Part shown: piece by piece, positions 36,055 to 44,453 of the stretch
Layout of the letters: every line of letters begins with the position of its first letter
How positions within the stretch are numbered: position 1 is the first letter of the stretch
Origin: an uncultured Sphingomonadales bacterium
GTDB taxonomy: Bacteria; Pseudomonadota; Alphaproteobacteria; Sphingomonadales; Sphingomonadaceae
Reading direction: 5' to 3'
Assembly: GCA_903832325.1 (NCBI GenBank)
Contig: CAILBC010000004.1
Span: forward strand, 44,872 to 108,871
Length of the DNA stretch: 64,000 bases
The notes under the pieces: model-generated
The model's input: only the letters and a program-made list of their open reading frames with translations
Databases searched by the model: none
Told to the model about the DNA's origin: nothing
Translations under genes and position numbers: made by a program

Positions 36055-37230
36055 TCAATACCGGGGGAACGGCAGCCCCAACATGCTTTCGCGGAACCAG
36101 CGCTGGCCGGTCTCGTTATAGGCCCAGTGATTGAGCGTCTGGTATTGGCGCCTGGTGTCAAATTCGGACTGTCCGGGAAACAGGTGAAACGCCTCTGACA
36201 TCAGGCATGACCAGTGCACCGTGGGCCATATCCGGCTGAGTGCCAGCGCGTCGTAGCGTTCCAGCAGGCGGGCATCGTTGTTTTTCAGCAACGCCACGAT
36301 CGCCTCGCTCAACAGGCGAACATCGCCACAGGCCAGATTGAGCCCCTTGGCGCCGCTGGGGGGAACGATGTGACAGGCATCGCCCGCCAGCGCCAGCCGA
36401 CCGTAATGCAGCTTTTCGCAGACAAAGGCGCGCAACCGCGCGACCGCCTTGTCGATGATCGGGCCGCGACTGACCTTTTGCCCGTACTGGTTCTTCAGCC
36501 GCAAATCGAGCTCGTCCCAGATCTGGTCATCGGTCATCGAATTCGCGTCGAATTCCGGATCGACCTGCAAATAGAGCCGGCTGATGTCCGGCCCGCGCGA
36601 CGAACTTACCGCCAGACCACGGGTGGTATGGCCGAACCCACGCGTTTCGCCGCTCGATTCCGCTTCGGCCAGAATGCCGAACCACGCAAAGGGAAATTCC
36701 TTTTCGAACGAGTGCCTGGCCGCGTCGGGAATGTGTTTGCGCGCCGCGCCATGGTATCCGTCGCAGCCGGCGACGAATTCGCAACGCAGCGTGTGCGCCA
36801 CGCCATCTTTGGTGTAATGGATCACGGGATTGTCCGGCAGACCCTCGATCGCGGTCACCTCGGCCTCAAAAATCAGCGGTAGCCCGTCTTTTTCGCGCAA
36901 ATTGACCAGATCCTCGACAATCTTGTTCTGGCCATACGTGGTCAGTTGACGTCCATGATCGCCGATCATCGGGATCGAATGCCGGGCGCCGTCCCAGAAC
37001 AATTTCATGTCGTCGTGCGGAAGGCCTTCGCGGTTGAGCCGTTCGGCAACATCATATTCGCGCAAAGTATCCACGGTGCCCTGTTCCAGCACCCCGGCGC
37101 GAATGCGGGCATTGATATAGGCTTGGCTGCGCTGTTCGATAATAACGGTATCAATGCCGTTGGCCTGAAGAATTCGCCCCAGCAACAACCCGGCAGGCCC
37201 TGCCCCGATGATCCCGACCCGCGTGTCCAT
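36055..37230 (-). CDS. pobA: 4-hydroxybenzoate 3-monooxygenase
   Basis: A 391-residue flavoprotein hydroxylase, nearly the length of the Pseudomonas enzyme. GAGPAG is at 9-14, followed by IIEQRS and the arginine-rich RIRAGVLEQGTVD that contacts flavin and substrate. FVAGCDGYHG is the DG motif, and GDACHIVPPSGAKGLNLA closes the FAD site. It converts 4-hydroxybenzoate to protocatechuate with NADPH. It is transcribed alone; neither a pobR regulator nor protocatechuate ring-cleavage genes adjoin it. Confidence 0.95.
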   Translation of the reverse strand: MDTRVGIIGAGPAGLLLGRILQANGIDTVIIEQRSQAYINARIRAGVLEQGTVDTLREYDVAERLNREGLPHDDMKLFWDGARHSIPMIGDHGRQLTTYGQNKIVEDLVNLREKDGLPLIFEAEVTAIEGLPDNPVIHYTKDGVAHTLRCEFVAGCDGYHGAARKHIPDAARHSFEKEFPFAWFGILAEAESSGETRGFGHTTRGLAVSSSRGPDISRLYLQVDPEFDANSMTDDQIWDELDLRLKNQYGQKVSRGPIIDKAVARLRAFVCEKLHYGRLALAGDACHIVPPSGAKGLNLACGDVRLLSEAIVALLKNNDARLLERYDALALSRIWPTVHWSCLMSEAFHLFPGQSEFDTRRQYQTLNHWAYNETGQRWFRESMLGLPFPRY

Positions 37231-37443
37231 ACATACTCCCTTCCCGTCGTCGATTCAGCAGCGCGTCCGGATACGGCGATGGAAAGCAGCGGAGCGCTTT
37301 GCTCCGCCATCCCGCAAATCAGGCAGCACGGCACGGAACCGACCTTGGGCGGGTCAGTTTGGGTTGTCAATAATTATCACAATGTGACTTTTTAAACAAC
37401 TTTTCGGCATCACTTTGCCCCGTCGGGGCGCTGCACAAAGTTC
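37231..37443. other. pobA upstream region
   Basis: A 213-bp AT-rich gap. TTATCACAATGTG at about 37374 partly matches TTATCTCACAATG at 47131 in the SDR/MarR divergent promoter, and TCACAAT also occurs (other strand) near 9880. No gene is seen here. Confidence 0.3.
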
Positions 37444-38208
37444 TTAAACCTCTTTGAAATCACTCAGCAAATTCCGCAATCCGGCGACAAGTGTGCCAAC
37501 ATCGGTGCCAACCGCCAGAAAACTGACCCCACGTTTTTGATAACCAAGCGCAAGGTCGTGATCCGATGTCAGAATTCCGGAAAATTTCCCACTATTTGCA
37601 ATCCGATCAAGCGCATCGACGACAATCGCCTGCACATCGGCATCGCCCGCGCGCCCGGGCTTGCCCATATCGGCGGCCAGATCCGAAGGCCCGACAAACA
37701 CGCCATCAATGCCGTCAACCGCCAGAATATCAGCGAGCGCGGCAATTCCCGCCCGCGATTCGACCTGGACCAGAATGCAGATTTCTTCGGCAGCGCGGTG
37801 CAGATAGTCCCCCTCCCGGCCATAGTGCGAAGCGCGCGCCAGTGCTGCACCGACGCCGCGCACACCGGCCGGGGCGTAGCGGCACGACCTCACCAGTTCG
37901 CGCGCCTGTTCGCCGCTTTCGATCATCGGCACCAGCAGCGACGTAACGCCGATGTCGAGATGCTGTTTGATCACCACGCGATCATCCGACGGCAGGCGCA
38001 CAACCGGAAAACTGGGGCTGCCCTGCACTGCGCGCAACTGCGCCAGAATGGTCAGCAGATCGTTCGGGCCATGCTCGCCATCGATCAGCAGCCAGTCAAA
38101 CCCGGCATGTGCGCACAGTTCGGCAACATTGGCATCACCAAGCGCGAGCCACAGCCCGAGCAATTTTTCGCCGCGCGCCAGCGCACGCTTGAAGCGGTTT
38201 TCAATCAT
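37444..38208 (-). CDS. hpaI: 4-hydroxy-2-oxoheptanedioate aldolase
   Basis: A 254-residue HpcH/HpaI class II aldolase. IDGEHGPND contains the catalytic His46 region. Metal ligands are the glutamate in QVESRAG and the aspartate in GPSDLAADMG. It splits 4-hydroxy-2-oxoheptane-1,7-dioate into pyruvate and succinate semialdehyde, ending the homoprotocatechuate meta pathway. It is the last gene of a seven-gene block, and its ATG overlaps the hydratase stop. Confidence 0.92.
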   Translation of the reverse strand: MIENRFKRALARGEKLLGLWLALGDANVAELCAHAGFDWLLIDGEHGPNDLLTILAQLRAVQGSPSFPVVRLPSDDRVVIKQHLDIGVTSLLVPMIESGEQARELVRSCRYAPAGVRGVGAALARASHYGREGDYLHRAAEEICILVQVESRAGIAALADILAVDGIDGVFVGPSDLAADMGKPGRAGDADVQAIVVDALDRIANSGKFSGILTSDHDLALGYQKRGVSFLAVGTDVGTLVAGLRNLLSDFKEV

Positions 38209-39002
38209 GCAAACCCGATCCTCACACTGCCGAATGCTCCGAAATCAGACGCAATCCTAGACCCCGGCGGGCATTCGATCGGCCGGATGAATGATCCGGC
38301 CAGCACCACCTGGCCCGCCTCGATGGTCTGGCCATAGCGCGCCAGCCGCTCGGTCAGCCAGACGATCCCGGCCACCGGATCATTGAGTACGCCCGCGCCC
38401 AGCCCGGTTTCTTCCACTTCATCGTCGCGCGCCACGATTGCGCCGACCCAGCGCAGATCGAACGCATCGGGCGCGTGCTGCTCCGCGCCCAGCACGATGC
38501 CGCCATTGGCGGCGTTGTCGCTGATCGTATCGACAATCTTGCGCGCCTTGCCCGTCGCCGGGTCCACGCGCAGAATGCGCGTGTCGAGAATTTCGATCGC
38601 CGGGGACACCCATTCGGTGGCCGCCAGCACATCATCGCGCGAAACCCTGCCCGACAACGTCGCGCGCACCTTGAACGCGATTTCCGCCTCGATCCGCGGC
38701 TGGATAAACCGGCCGGCGGGAATGGTGCTGCCGTTTGCAAAATCCATGTCATCGAACAGCACGCCGCTGTCGGGAATGCTGATCCCCAGTGCATATTGCA
38801 TCGCCTTTGACGTCAGCCCGATCTTCCAGCCGATCACGCTGCGCCCGGCCGCGATCTTGAGCGCGGCAAGCGCGGCCTGCACCGCATAGGCATGGTCCAT
38901 CGTCATGTCTGGCCAGGCGAGCGAGAGCAGGCCGATCTGTTTGCCGTCGCGCTCGGCGTCAAACAGCGCGCGCGCGGCCTGTTGCACATGTTCGGGTGTC
39001 AT
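38205..39002 (-). CDS. hpaH: 2-oxo-hept-4-ene-1,7-dioate hydratase
   Basis: A 265-residue hydratase of the MhpD/HpaH family, full length, with GWKIGLTSKAMQYALGI, DSGVLFDDM and EAEIAFKV. It hydrates the decarboxylated ring-cleavage product to the aldolase substrate. It is homologous to the truncated hydratase at the left edge of the window, but the gene context (HpaG above, HpaI below, both with 4-bp overlaps) assigns it to the homoprotocatechuate route. Confidence 0.92.
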   Translation of the reverse strand: MTPEHVQQAARALFDAERDGKQIGLLSLAWPDMTMDHAYAVQAALAALKIAAGRSVIGWKIGLTSKAMQYALGISIPDSGVLFDDMDFANGSTIPAGRFIQPRIEAEIAFKVRATLSGRVSRDDVLAATEWVSPAIEILDTRILRVDPATGKARKIVDTISDNAANGGIVLGAEQHAPDAFDLRWVGAIVARDDEVEETGLGAGVLNDPVAGIVWLTERLARYGQTIEAGQVVLAGSFIRPIECPPGSRIASDFGAFGSVRIGFA

Positions 39003-39874
39003 CGCTCGTCCTCGATGGTGTTGCGCAGCATGCCGATCCCTTCAGCCTCCACCTCGACCACGTCGCCCGGTTTGAGCCAGATCGGCGGATCGAACCGCGC
39101 ACCGGCGCCCGTCGGCGTGCCGCAGACGATCATGTCGCCCACTTGCAGCGTCGTGAAGGTCGAGACGTAGTTGACGATATAGCGGAAATCGAAAATCATC
39201 CGGCTGGTTCGATCCTGCTGACGCACTTCGCCATTGACCCGGGTAATCAGCGCGACATCGTCAAGCTGGGCCGGATCGGTGAACGCCACCAACCACGGCC
39301 CGATCGCGCCCGAACGGTCCCAGTTCTTGCCCTGGGTCACGTTGAACTTGGCATGCCGCACCCAGTCGCGAATGGTGCCTTCGTTGCACAGTGTCAGCGC
39401 GCTGATGTGATCATAGGCCTGTTCGCGGGCGATGCGCCGGCCGGGCTTGCCAATGACAATAACGATTTCGCCTTCGTAATCCAGCTGTTCGCTTTCGCCC
39501 GGCCGGATCAGTGGCTGTTCGTGACCGGTAAAGCTGGAGGGGAAGCGGATGAACAGAGACGGCTTTGACGGCGCCGCCTGGTTGTCCTTGTATTCCTCGT
39601 TGCGATCGGGAAAGTTGACGCCGATGCACAGGATCTTGCCCGGCCGGGCGAGCGGGATCAGCCATTCGAGCGCGCCATTGGCAAAATCGGCACTGCGCCC
39701 CCTGGCCGCCGCCGCCAGTTCATCCAGCGCGCCAGCTTCGACGGCCGCCTGCAAATCGCCATAGCGGCCCCCAAACTGAGTGGTCAGGTCGATCACCCCG
39801 TCATCGGTCACCACCCCGAAGCGGTCGCTGCCACCGGCCCGGAACGAAGCGAAGCGGTCTTTTTCTTCAGTCAT
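38999..39874 (-). CDS. hpaG: 5-oxopent-3-ene-1,2,5-tricarboxylate decarboxylase (FAH family)
   Basis: A 291-residue single FAH domain with an N-terminal extension. ILCIGVNFPDRNEEY and the metal-binding YEGEIVIVIGKPGR are present, with CGTPTGAGARFDPP near the C-terminus. E. coli HpaG is a fused two-domain protein of about 430 residues, so this is a compact version. In this pathway the enzyme decarboxylates the isomerised ring-cleavage acid. Because the FAH family is broad, the assignment rests largely on its place between hpaD and hpaH. Confidence 0.82.
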   Translation of the reverse strand: MTEEKDRFASFRAGGSDRFGVVTDDGVIDLTTQFGGRYGDLQAAVEAGALDELAAAARGRSADFANGALEWLIPLARPGKILCIGVNFPDRNEEYKDNQAAPSKPSLFIRFPSSFTGHEQPLIRPGESEQLDYEGEIVIVIGKPGRRIAREQAYDHISALTLCNEGTIRDWVRHAKFNVTQGKNWDRSGAIGPWLVAFTDPAQLDDVALITRVNGEVRQQDRTSRMIFDFRYIVNYVSTFTTLQVGDMIVCGTPTGAGARFDPPIWLKPGDVVEVEAEGIGMLRNTIEDER

Positions 39875-39914
39875 CAGCCATTCCCTGTTCGAAAGCCCGC
39901 GCGCGGGAAATCCG

Positions 39915-40769
39915 TCAAATTACCTCAAACACCACATTGACCTGCCCGGTCCCGGAACTTGGAAAGTATTCGCCGATGACCTCGCCCTTGCCGTTGTACT
40001 TGTCCCAGCCCAGCGCGGCGAACAGCATCACGGTATCGTGCATATGCCCTTCGCCGTGGCAGGCCACGGCATATTCGGGCAGGATTTTCAGGAATGTGGC
40101 GATATCTCCGCGCGTCCACATATCCAGTACCATCAGGTCGACCTGGCGGTTGAATTCCTTGGAAATCGTAAAAGTGCCGTTATTTTCGGCATAGATTTCG
40201 GTCGGCCACATCTGGTGGCTGAGCGACCCCGAAGCGAGCAGCGCGACTTTGCTGTCGGAGGCTTCGATGCCTGCGCGAATGGCTTCGCCGACCTTGCGCG
40301 AACTGTCCTGGCTGTGCACCGTGCACCAGCCAGCCACCGATACGACTTTCAGATCGCCGTCCGGGTTCATGAAGTGCATCGGCACCAGCGTGCCATATTC
40401 CAGTTCCAGCGCTTCAACCTGGTGCGACAGCGTATAGGCGCCCTTTTCGGTCGCGATCCGTGCGATCAGATCGCCCAGTTCGGGATTGCCGGGCAAGTCA
40501 TAGACAATGCGGTCGATGAACTGCGGAAACTCGTTCGACGCATAGATGCCCTTGAAGTGCGGCTTGGCATTGATGTGGTAACCGGCGTTGACGAGCCAAT
40601 GGGTATCGACCACCACAATCGTGTCTGCGCCTGCCGCACGGATGCGCCGGGCGATTTCGCGATGACCGTCAATGGCCTGCTGGCGGCAACCGTTAAGTGG
40701 GCCTTCCTGTTCGGACATGACCATTGTCGGTACGTGCGTGATCTTCGCCGCAAACACTAACTCGCCCAT
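39915..40769 (-). CDS. hpaD: 3,4-dihydroxyphenylacetate 2,3-dioxygenase
   Basis: A 284-residue class III (LigB-type) extradiol dioxygenase. AAKITHVPTM holds the first iron histidine, DTHWLVNAGYH follows, and the acidic ligand lies in the C-terminal half (ACHGEGHMHDT region also conserved). It opens homoprotocatechuate to 5-carboxymethyl-2-hydroxymuconate semialdehyde. Sequence and gene neighbours agree strongly with HpaD/HpcB. It lies 40 bp upstream of hpaG and 30 bp downstream of hpaE. Confidence 0.92.
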   Translation of the reverse strand: MGELVFAAKITHVPTMVMSEQEGPLNGCRQQAIDGHREIARRIRAAGADTIVVVDTHWLVNAGYHINAKPHFKGIYASNEFPQFIDRIVYDLPGNPELGDLIARIATEKGAYTLSHQVEALELEYGTLVPMHFMNPDGDLKVVSVAGWCTVHSQDSSRKVGEAIRAGIEASDSKVALLASGSLSHQMWPTEIYAENNGTFTISKEFNRQVDLMVLDMWTRGDIATFLKILPEYAVACHGEGHMHDTVMLFAALGWDKYNGKGEVIGEYFPSSGTGQVNVVFEVI

Positions 40770-40799
40770 TGTCTGTTCCTCGTGTTGTTGCCGCCGGGC

Positions 40800-42311
40800 T
40801 TATTTGGCCAGTCTGGGTATCGCCTGGGCCACGGTCGGAATGGCCACATTGACCGTTTCCATATAGAAATCGAACGACCAGTCGCCGCCGTCGCGGCCTA
40901 TGCCAGAGGCTTTCACTCCGCCAAACGGCGCGGGCAAATGCCGCACATTTTCCGAATTGACCCAGATCATGCCCGCTTCAAGACTGTCCGACACCGTAAT
41001 GGCGCGCCCAAGATCATTGGTCCACAGATAGGCCGCCAGGCCAAATTCGACATCATTGGCCAGCGCGATAGCATCGGCTTCGTCGGTGAATTTCAGCGCG
41101 GTCAGCACCGGGCCAAAGATCTCTTCCTGGGCGATGCGCATCTGGTTGGTGGCATTGGTGAACAAGGTCGGCCGCACAAAATGCCCGACGCTGCCGACTT
41201 TTTCGCCACCCGCCAGAATGGTCGCGCCTTCGCTGCGCGCGATGTCGAAATAGGCCAGCACTTTGTCTTCGTGCACTTTGTGGATCAGCGGGCCAACCAC
41301 GGTTTCGGGATCGAGCGGATGACCCACCTTGATCCGGTTTGCGGCATCGGCCACGCGGCGGACGACGTCGTCATAAATCGTGTCCTGCACCAGCAGGCGC
41401 GACGATGACGTGCAGCGTTCGCCGTTGAGCGAATAGATCATGAACACCGCCGCATCGATCGCGCGATCAATATCGGCATCGTCAAAGATGATGCACGGAT
41501 TTTTACCGCCGAGTTCGAAGTGGACCCGTTTCAACGTGGCTGCGCCCTGTGCCATGATCATCGATCCGGTGCGCCCTTCACCGACGAAGGCCACCGCCTT
41601 GATGCCGGGATGTTCGGTCAGCGCGCGGCCGGCGGTTTCGCCAAAACCGTTGACCAGATTGAGCACGCCTTTGGGCAGCCCGGCGCTTTCCGCAATTTCC
41701 ACCAGCAGCTTTGCCGTCATCGGCGAAAATTCGGCAGGCTTGTGGACGACCGTGCAGCCGGCGGCGAGCGCCGGGGCGATTTTCCAGGTCGAAAGCATGA
41801 ACGGCGTGTTCCACGGCGTGATCACCGCCACCGGCCCGATCGGGCGCCGTGAGGTATAGTTCAACTGCCCCGCGCTGCGCAGCGTCTTGCCATCACGCGC
41901 TTCGACCGCCTGATCGGCAAAGAAACGGAAATTTTCCGCGCCGCGCACCGCCGCCTTCGCCATGAAGCGGATCGCCTGACCGGTATCGAGCGATTCGATC
42001 AGCGATATTTCTTCGGCGCGCGCCTCGATCGCATCGGCGACCGCATGCAGGATTTTCCGGCGCTTGGCGCCATCCATCGCCCGCCACGCCGGAAACGCCG
42101 CCTGCGCCGCGCGCACCGCCGCATCGACATCGTCCGCACCGCTTTTGGCGACATTGGCCAGATGGCTGCCATCGACCGGCGTGGTGTTCGCAAATGTATC
42201 GCCGCTGGCGGCCGGGTTGCTGGCGCCGGCGATGTGGTTTTGCACACCACCGGACCGGAAACGCGCCAGGTATCCTTCGACCAGCGCGAGATTGCTTTCA
42301 AGAGTGCTCAT
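40800..42311 (-). CDS. hpaE: 5-carboxymethyl-2-hydroxymuconate semialdehyde dehydrogenase
   Basis: A 503-residue NAD-dependent aldehyde dehydrogenase with the HpaE/HpcC signature LNGERCTSSSRL (catalytic cysteine near 299), FELGGKNPCIIFDD (catalytic glutamate near 266) and TPWNTPFMLSTWK. It oxidises the ring-cleavage semialdehyde to 5-carboxymethyl-2-hydroxymuconate. Only 1 bp separates it from the hpaF stop. Confidence 0.94.
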   Translation of the reverse strand: MSTLESNLALVEGYLARFRSGGVQNHIAGASNPAASGDTFANTTPVDGSHLANVAKSGADDVDAAVRAAQAAFPAWRAMDGAKRRKILHAVADAIEARAEEISLIESLDTGQAIRFMAKAAVRGAENFRFFADQAVEARDGKTLRSAGQLNYTSRRPIGPVAVITPWNTPFMLSTWKIAPALAAGCTVVHKPAEFSPMTAKLLVEIAESAGLPKGVLNLVNGFGETAGRALTEHPGIKAVAFVGEGRTGSMIMAQGAATLKRVHFELGGKNPCIIFDDADIDRAIDAAVFMIYSLNGERCTSSSRLLVQDTIYDDVVRRVADAANRIKVGHPLDPETVVGPLIHKVHEDKVLAYFDIARSEGATILAGGEKVGSVGHFVRPTLFTNATNQMRIAQEEIFGPVLTALKFTDEADAIALANDVEFGLAAYLWTNDLGRAITVSDSLEAGMIWVNSENVRHLPAPFGGVKASGIGRDGGDWSFDFYMETVNVAIPTVAQAIPRLAK

Positions 42312-42312
42312 G

Positions 42313-42714
42313 TCAGTCCTTCTTTCCGGTTTGCGCCAGCAGGCGGGGCCGAATGGTGTTGGCTTTCCAGGTCAGGTCGGGATCGATTTCCCGGATCTCC
42401 AGCGAAAGCGCGAAATAGCCGTCCGCCAGCCATGCGCCGAGGCTCGCCTTGGCGCGGGCAAAGACGGTGTCGCCGGCCGCCGCCAGTTCGGCTTTGGTAC
42501 GCCCGTGCCCGACCACCATGGTCATCGCGATAAACCCGTTGTGCGGATCAAGATCGGCAATCGCGCAGGCCACCGGCTGGTATGCGCGTACCCGGATTCC
42601 GGCGACCGGGAATATCGCGCATTCGACCATGGCCGCTGCAAGCTGGTCACACAGCTCGGTCAGCGACAGGCTTTGCGCGACAAGGTCGGAACATTCGACA
42701 ATCAAATGGGCCAT
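42313..42714 (-). CDS. hpaF: 5-carboxymethyl-2-hydroxymuconate delta-isomerase with Ala for catalytic Pro1
   Basis: A 133-residue CHMI of the tautomerase superfamily, which moves a double bond in 5-carboxymethyl-2-hydroxymuconate. Family proteins begin M-P-H-x-I-V-E-C and use the N-terminal proline, exposed after Met removal, as general base. Here the gene reads ATG GCC CAT, giving MAHLIVECSD, so position 1 is alanine while the rest (GIFP-like AIFPVAGIR, MTMVVGHGRT, LSLEIREIDP) is conserved. The open frame and strong family match make this the true start. Activity may be reduced or use the alanine amine; either is inference. Confidence 0.88.
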   Translation of the reverse strand: MAHLIVECSDLVAQSLSLTELCDQLAAAMVECAIFPVAGIRVRAYQPVACAIADLDPHNGFIAMTMVVGHGRTKAELAAAGDTVFARAKASLGAWLADGYFALSLEIREIDPDLTWKANTIRPRLLAQTGKKD

Positions 42715-42738
42715 AAGTGTGTCCTGTCTCTTGCCTGA

Positions 42739-44373
42739 TCAGGCGCCGCGAATGGTGTCGATCAGCTGTGCCGCATCGACATCGGCCGCCTGGCCGCGCC
42801 AGGCGACATGCTGGTCGGGGCGGACCAGCAGCAGCGGATAGTGGTAGTACTCCGCCACCTCGGCCGCAGGTGTGACATCCAGCAGCGTGATCGGCACTCC
42901 GGCCTGTTCGCCCGCCGCCAGAATGGCCGTGGCATTTTCGGCCGGGTCGGTGCGCACCAGCGTGTATCCCATGCCCAGCCGGTCATAGAGCGATACGCCA
43001 TCGGCCAGCCAGAAATGTGGCAGCCGGCAGCCCGGCACACTCGAAGGCGTGTATTCCGACATCGAATACGATGGCGCCGCTTCGCCATCATAGACGATGA
43101 CCGGCGAACCCTCGTAATAATAGCCATAGTTGAGCCCGGCGGCGCAATATTGCTGCACGTTGAGATCATAGGCCTCTTTGCCCATGCGCAGGCGCGCGGC
43201 CGCACCCTCGGGGGTTTCGGCCTCAATTTCTGCCGGTACCGAACTGCGCTGCGCCGCCATCTTGATGCAGTGATCCATCGCAAACCGGCTGACCTGATCG
43301 GTGATCGCGCCGCGTTCGGTCACATAGGCCTGCAGCAGCGCCTCGCCGCCCCAGCCTTTGACCACGGCCGCGAGCATCCAGCCCAGATCGAGCGCATCGG
43401 CAATGCCCGCATTCATGCCGTACCCCGCATAGGGCACCCACAAATGCGCCGCGTCGCCGGCCAGGAACACCCGGCCTTCGCGCAACTTGTCGACCACCAG
43501 GCGACGGCCGTACCAATCTTCGATATTCAGCACGTCATATTCAAAATCATCGCCGACACCGAAAATCGCGCGGATACTGGCATCGCGATCGACCGAGTCA
43601 AAATCCGGCTCACTGTCGCGCAAGTAATTGTGCACGAGCCACAGTTCCTTGCCATCGATCGCATAGATGTTGCCAATCCGCCGCGGATTCATCGAAAACA
43701 TCGCCCAGCACGGTGGCACATTCATCCGCGCAATCAGGTCGGGCGCGCGCAGATACGTCGATTGGACGCGCTGGATGACCGCATCGCCGTGCAGTTCCGC
43801 GCCGATCGCCTTGCGCACAGGCGAATTGCCACCGTCGCAGCCGCCCAGAAACGCGGCTTCGATGGCAATTTCCGAACCATCTGCACGGCGGACCCGGGCC
43901 GTGACGCTGTCGGCGGTCTGGCTGAATTCAACCATTTCGTGTTCGAACAGCAGCGTGATTTCCGGCCGTTGTAGCACCGCTTCAACCATGATCGGTTCAA
44001 GATACAGCTGGTTCACGCGCTGCGGTGGTTCCGGTGTTGGCCAGCGGGAATCGACGCCGGTGTCGCGGAGGGTGTGCCGGTCACCGCGCGCGGCAATGTG
44101 GATGCGGGCAATTTCCTTGCCCGTGGTGGTCGTGCGATAGGACACGTCCTGCGCATAGTCCGCCGGAAGCCCGACGCTGCGCACCAGATCGGCCAGGCCG
44201 TTCTTGCGAAAGAATTCCATCGACCGCGATGACACGTGATTGCAGCGCACCGTGGTTTTTGCGTTCTTCGCCTTGCGTTCTAGCACCACCGAGCGGACGC
44301 CATGGTTGGCAAGCTCCAGCGCAAGGCTCAGCCCGACCGGACCGGCACCGGCAATCAGCACGTCTGTCTTCAC
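42739..44373 (-). CDS. FAD-dependent aromatic hydroxylase (MhpA/PheA-like)
   Basis: A 544-residue flavoprotein: GAGPVG at 9-14, DG motif GCDGGNS at 178-184, GDAAHLWVPYAGYGMNAG from 306, and a C-terminal thioredoxin-like domain with LLVRPDQHVAWRG. It is the first ring-modifying enzyme of the homoprotocatechuate block, 24 bp upstream of hpaF. Canonical pathways use the two-component HpaBC, which is absent here. A one-component hydroxylase converting a hydroxyphenylacetate to homoprotocatechuate is therefore the natural guess, but the family also takes 3-hydroxyphenylpropionate and phenols. Confidence 0.82.
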   Translation of the reverse strand: MKTDVLIAGAGPVGLSLALELANHGVRSVVLERKAKNAKTTVRCNHVSSRSMEFFRKNGLADLVRSVGLPADYAQDVSYRTTTTGKEIARIHIAARGDRHTLRDTGVDSRWPTPEPPQRVNQLYLEPIMVEAVLQRPEITLLFEHEMVEFSQTADSVTARVRRADGSEIAIEAAFLGGCDGGNSPVRKAIGAELHGDAVIQRVQSTYLRAPDLIARMNVPPCWAMFSMNPRRIGNIYAIDGKELWLVHNYLRDSEPDFDSVDRDASIRAIFGVGDDFEYDVLNIEDWYGRRLVVDKLREGRVFLAGDAAHLWVPYAGYGMNAGIADALDLGWMLAAVVKGWGGEALLQAYVTERGAITDQVSRFAMDHCIKMAAQRSSVPAEIEAETPEGAAARLRMGKEAYDLNVQQYCAAGLNYGYYYEGSPVIVYDGEAAPSYSMSEYTPSSVPGCRLPHFWLADGVSLYDRLGMGYTLVRTDPAENATAILAAGEQAGVPITLLDVTPAAEVAEYYHYPLLLVRPDQHVAWRGQAADVDAAQLIDTIRGA

Positions 44374-44453
44374 GGCATCCTCCGAATCAATTTATTTCAC
44401 ATGTGCACTAATTTTTGATGCGTGGCCACCCTCGGCGCCGCGCCGCAACGCAG

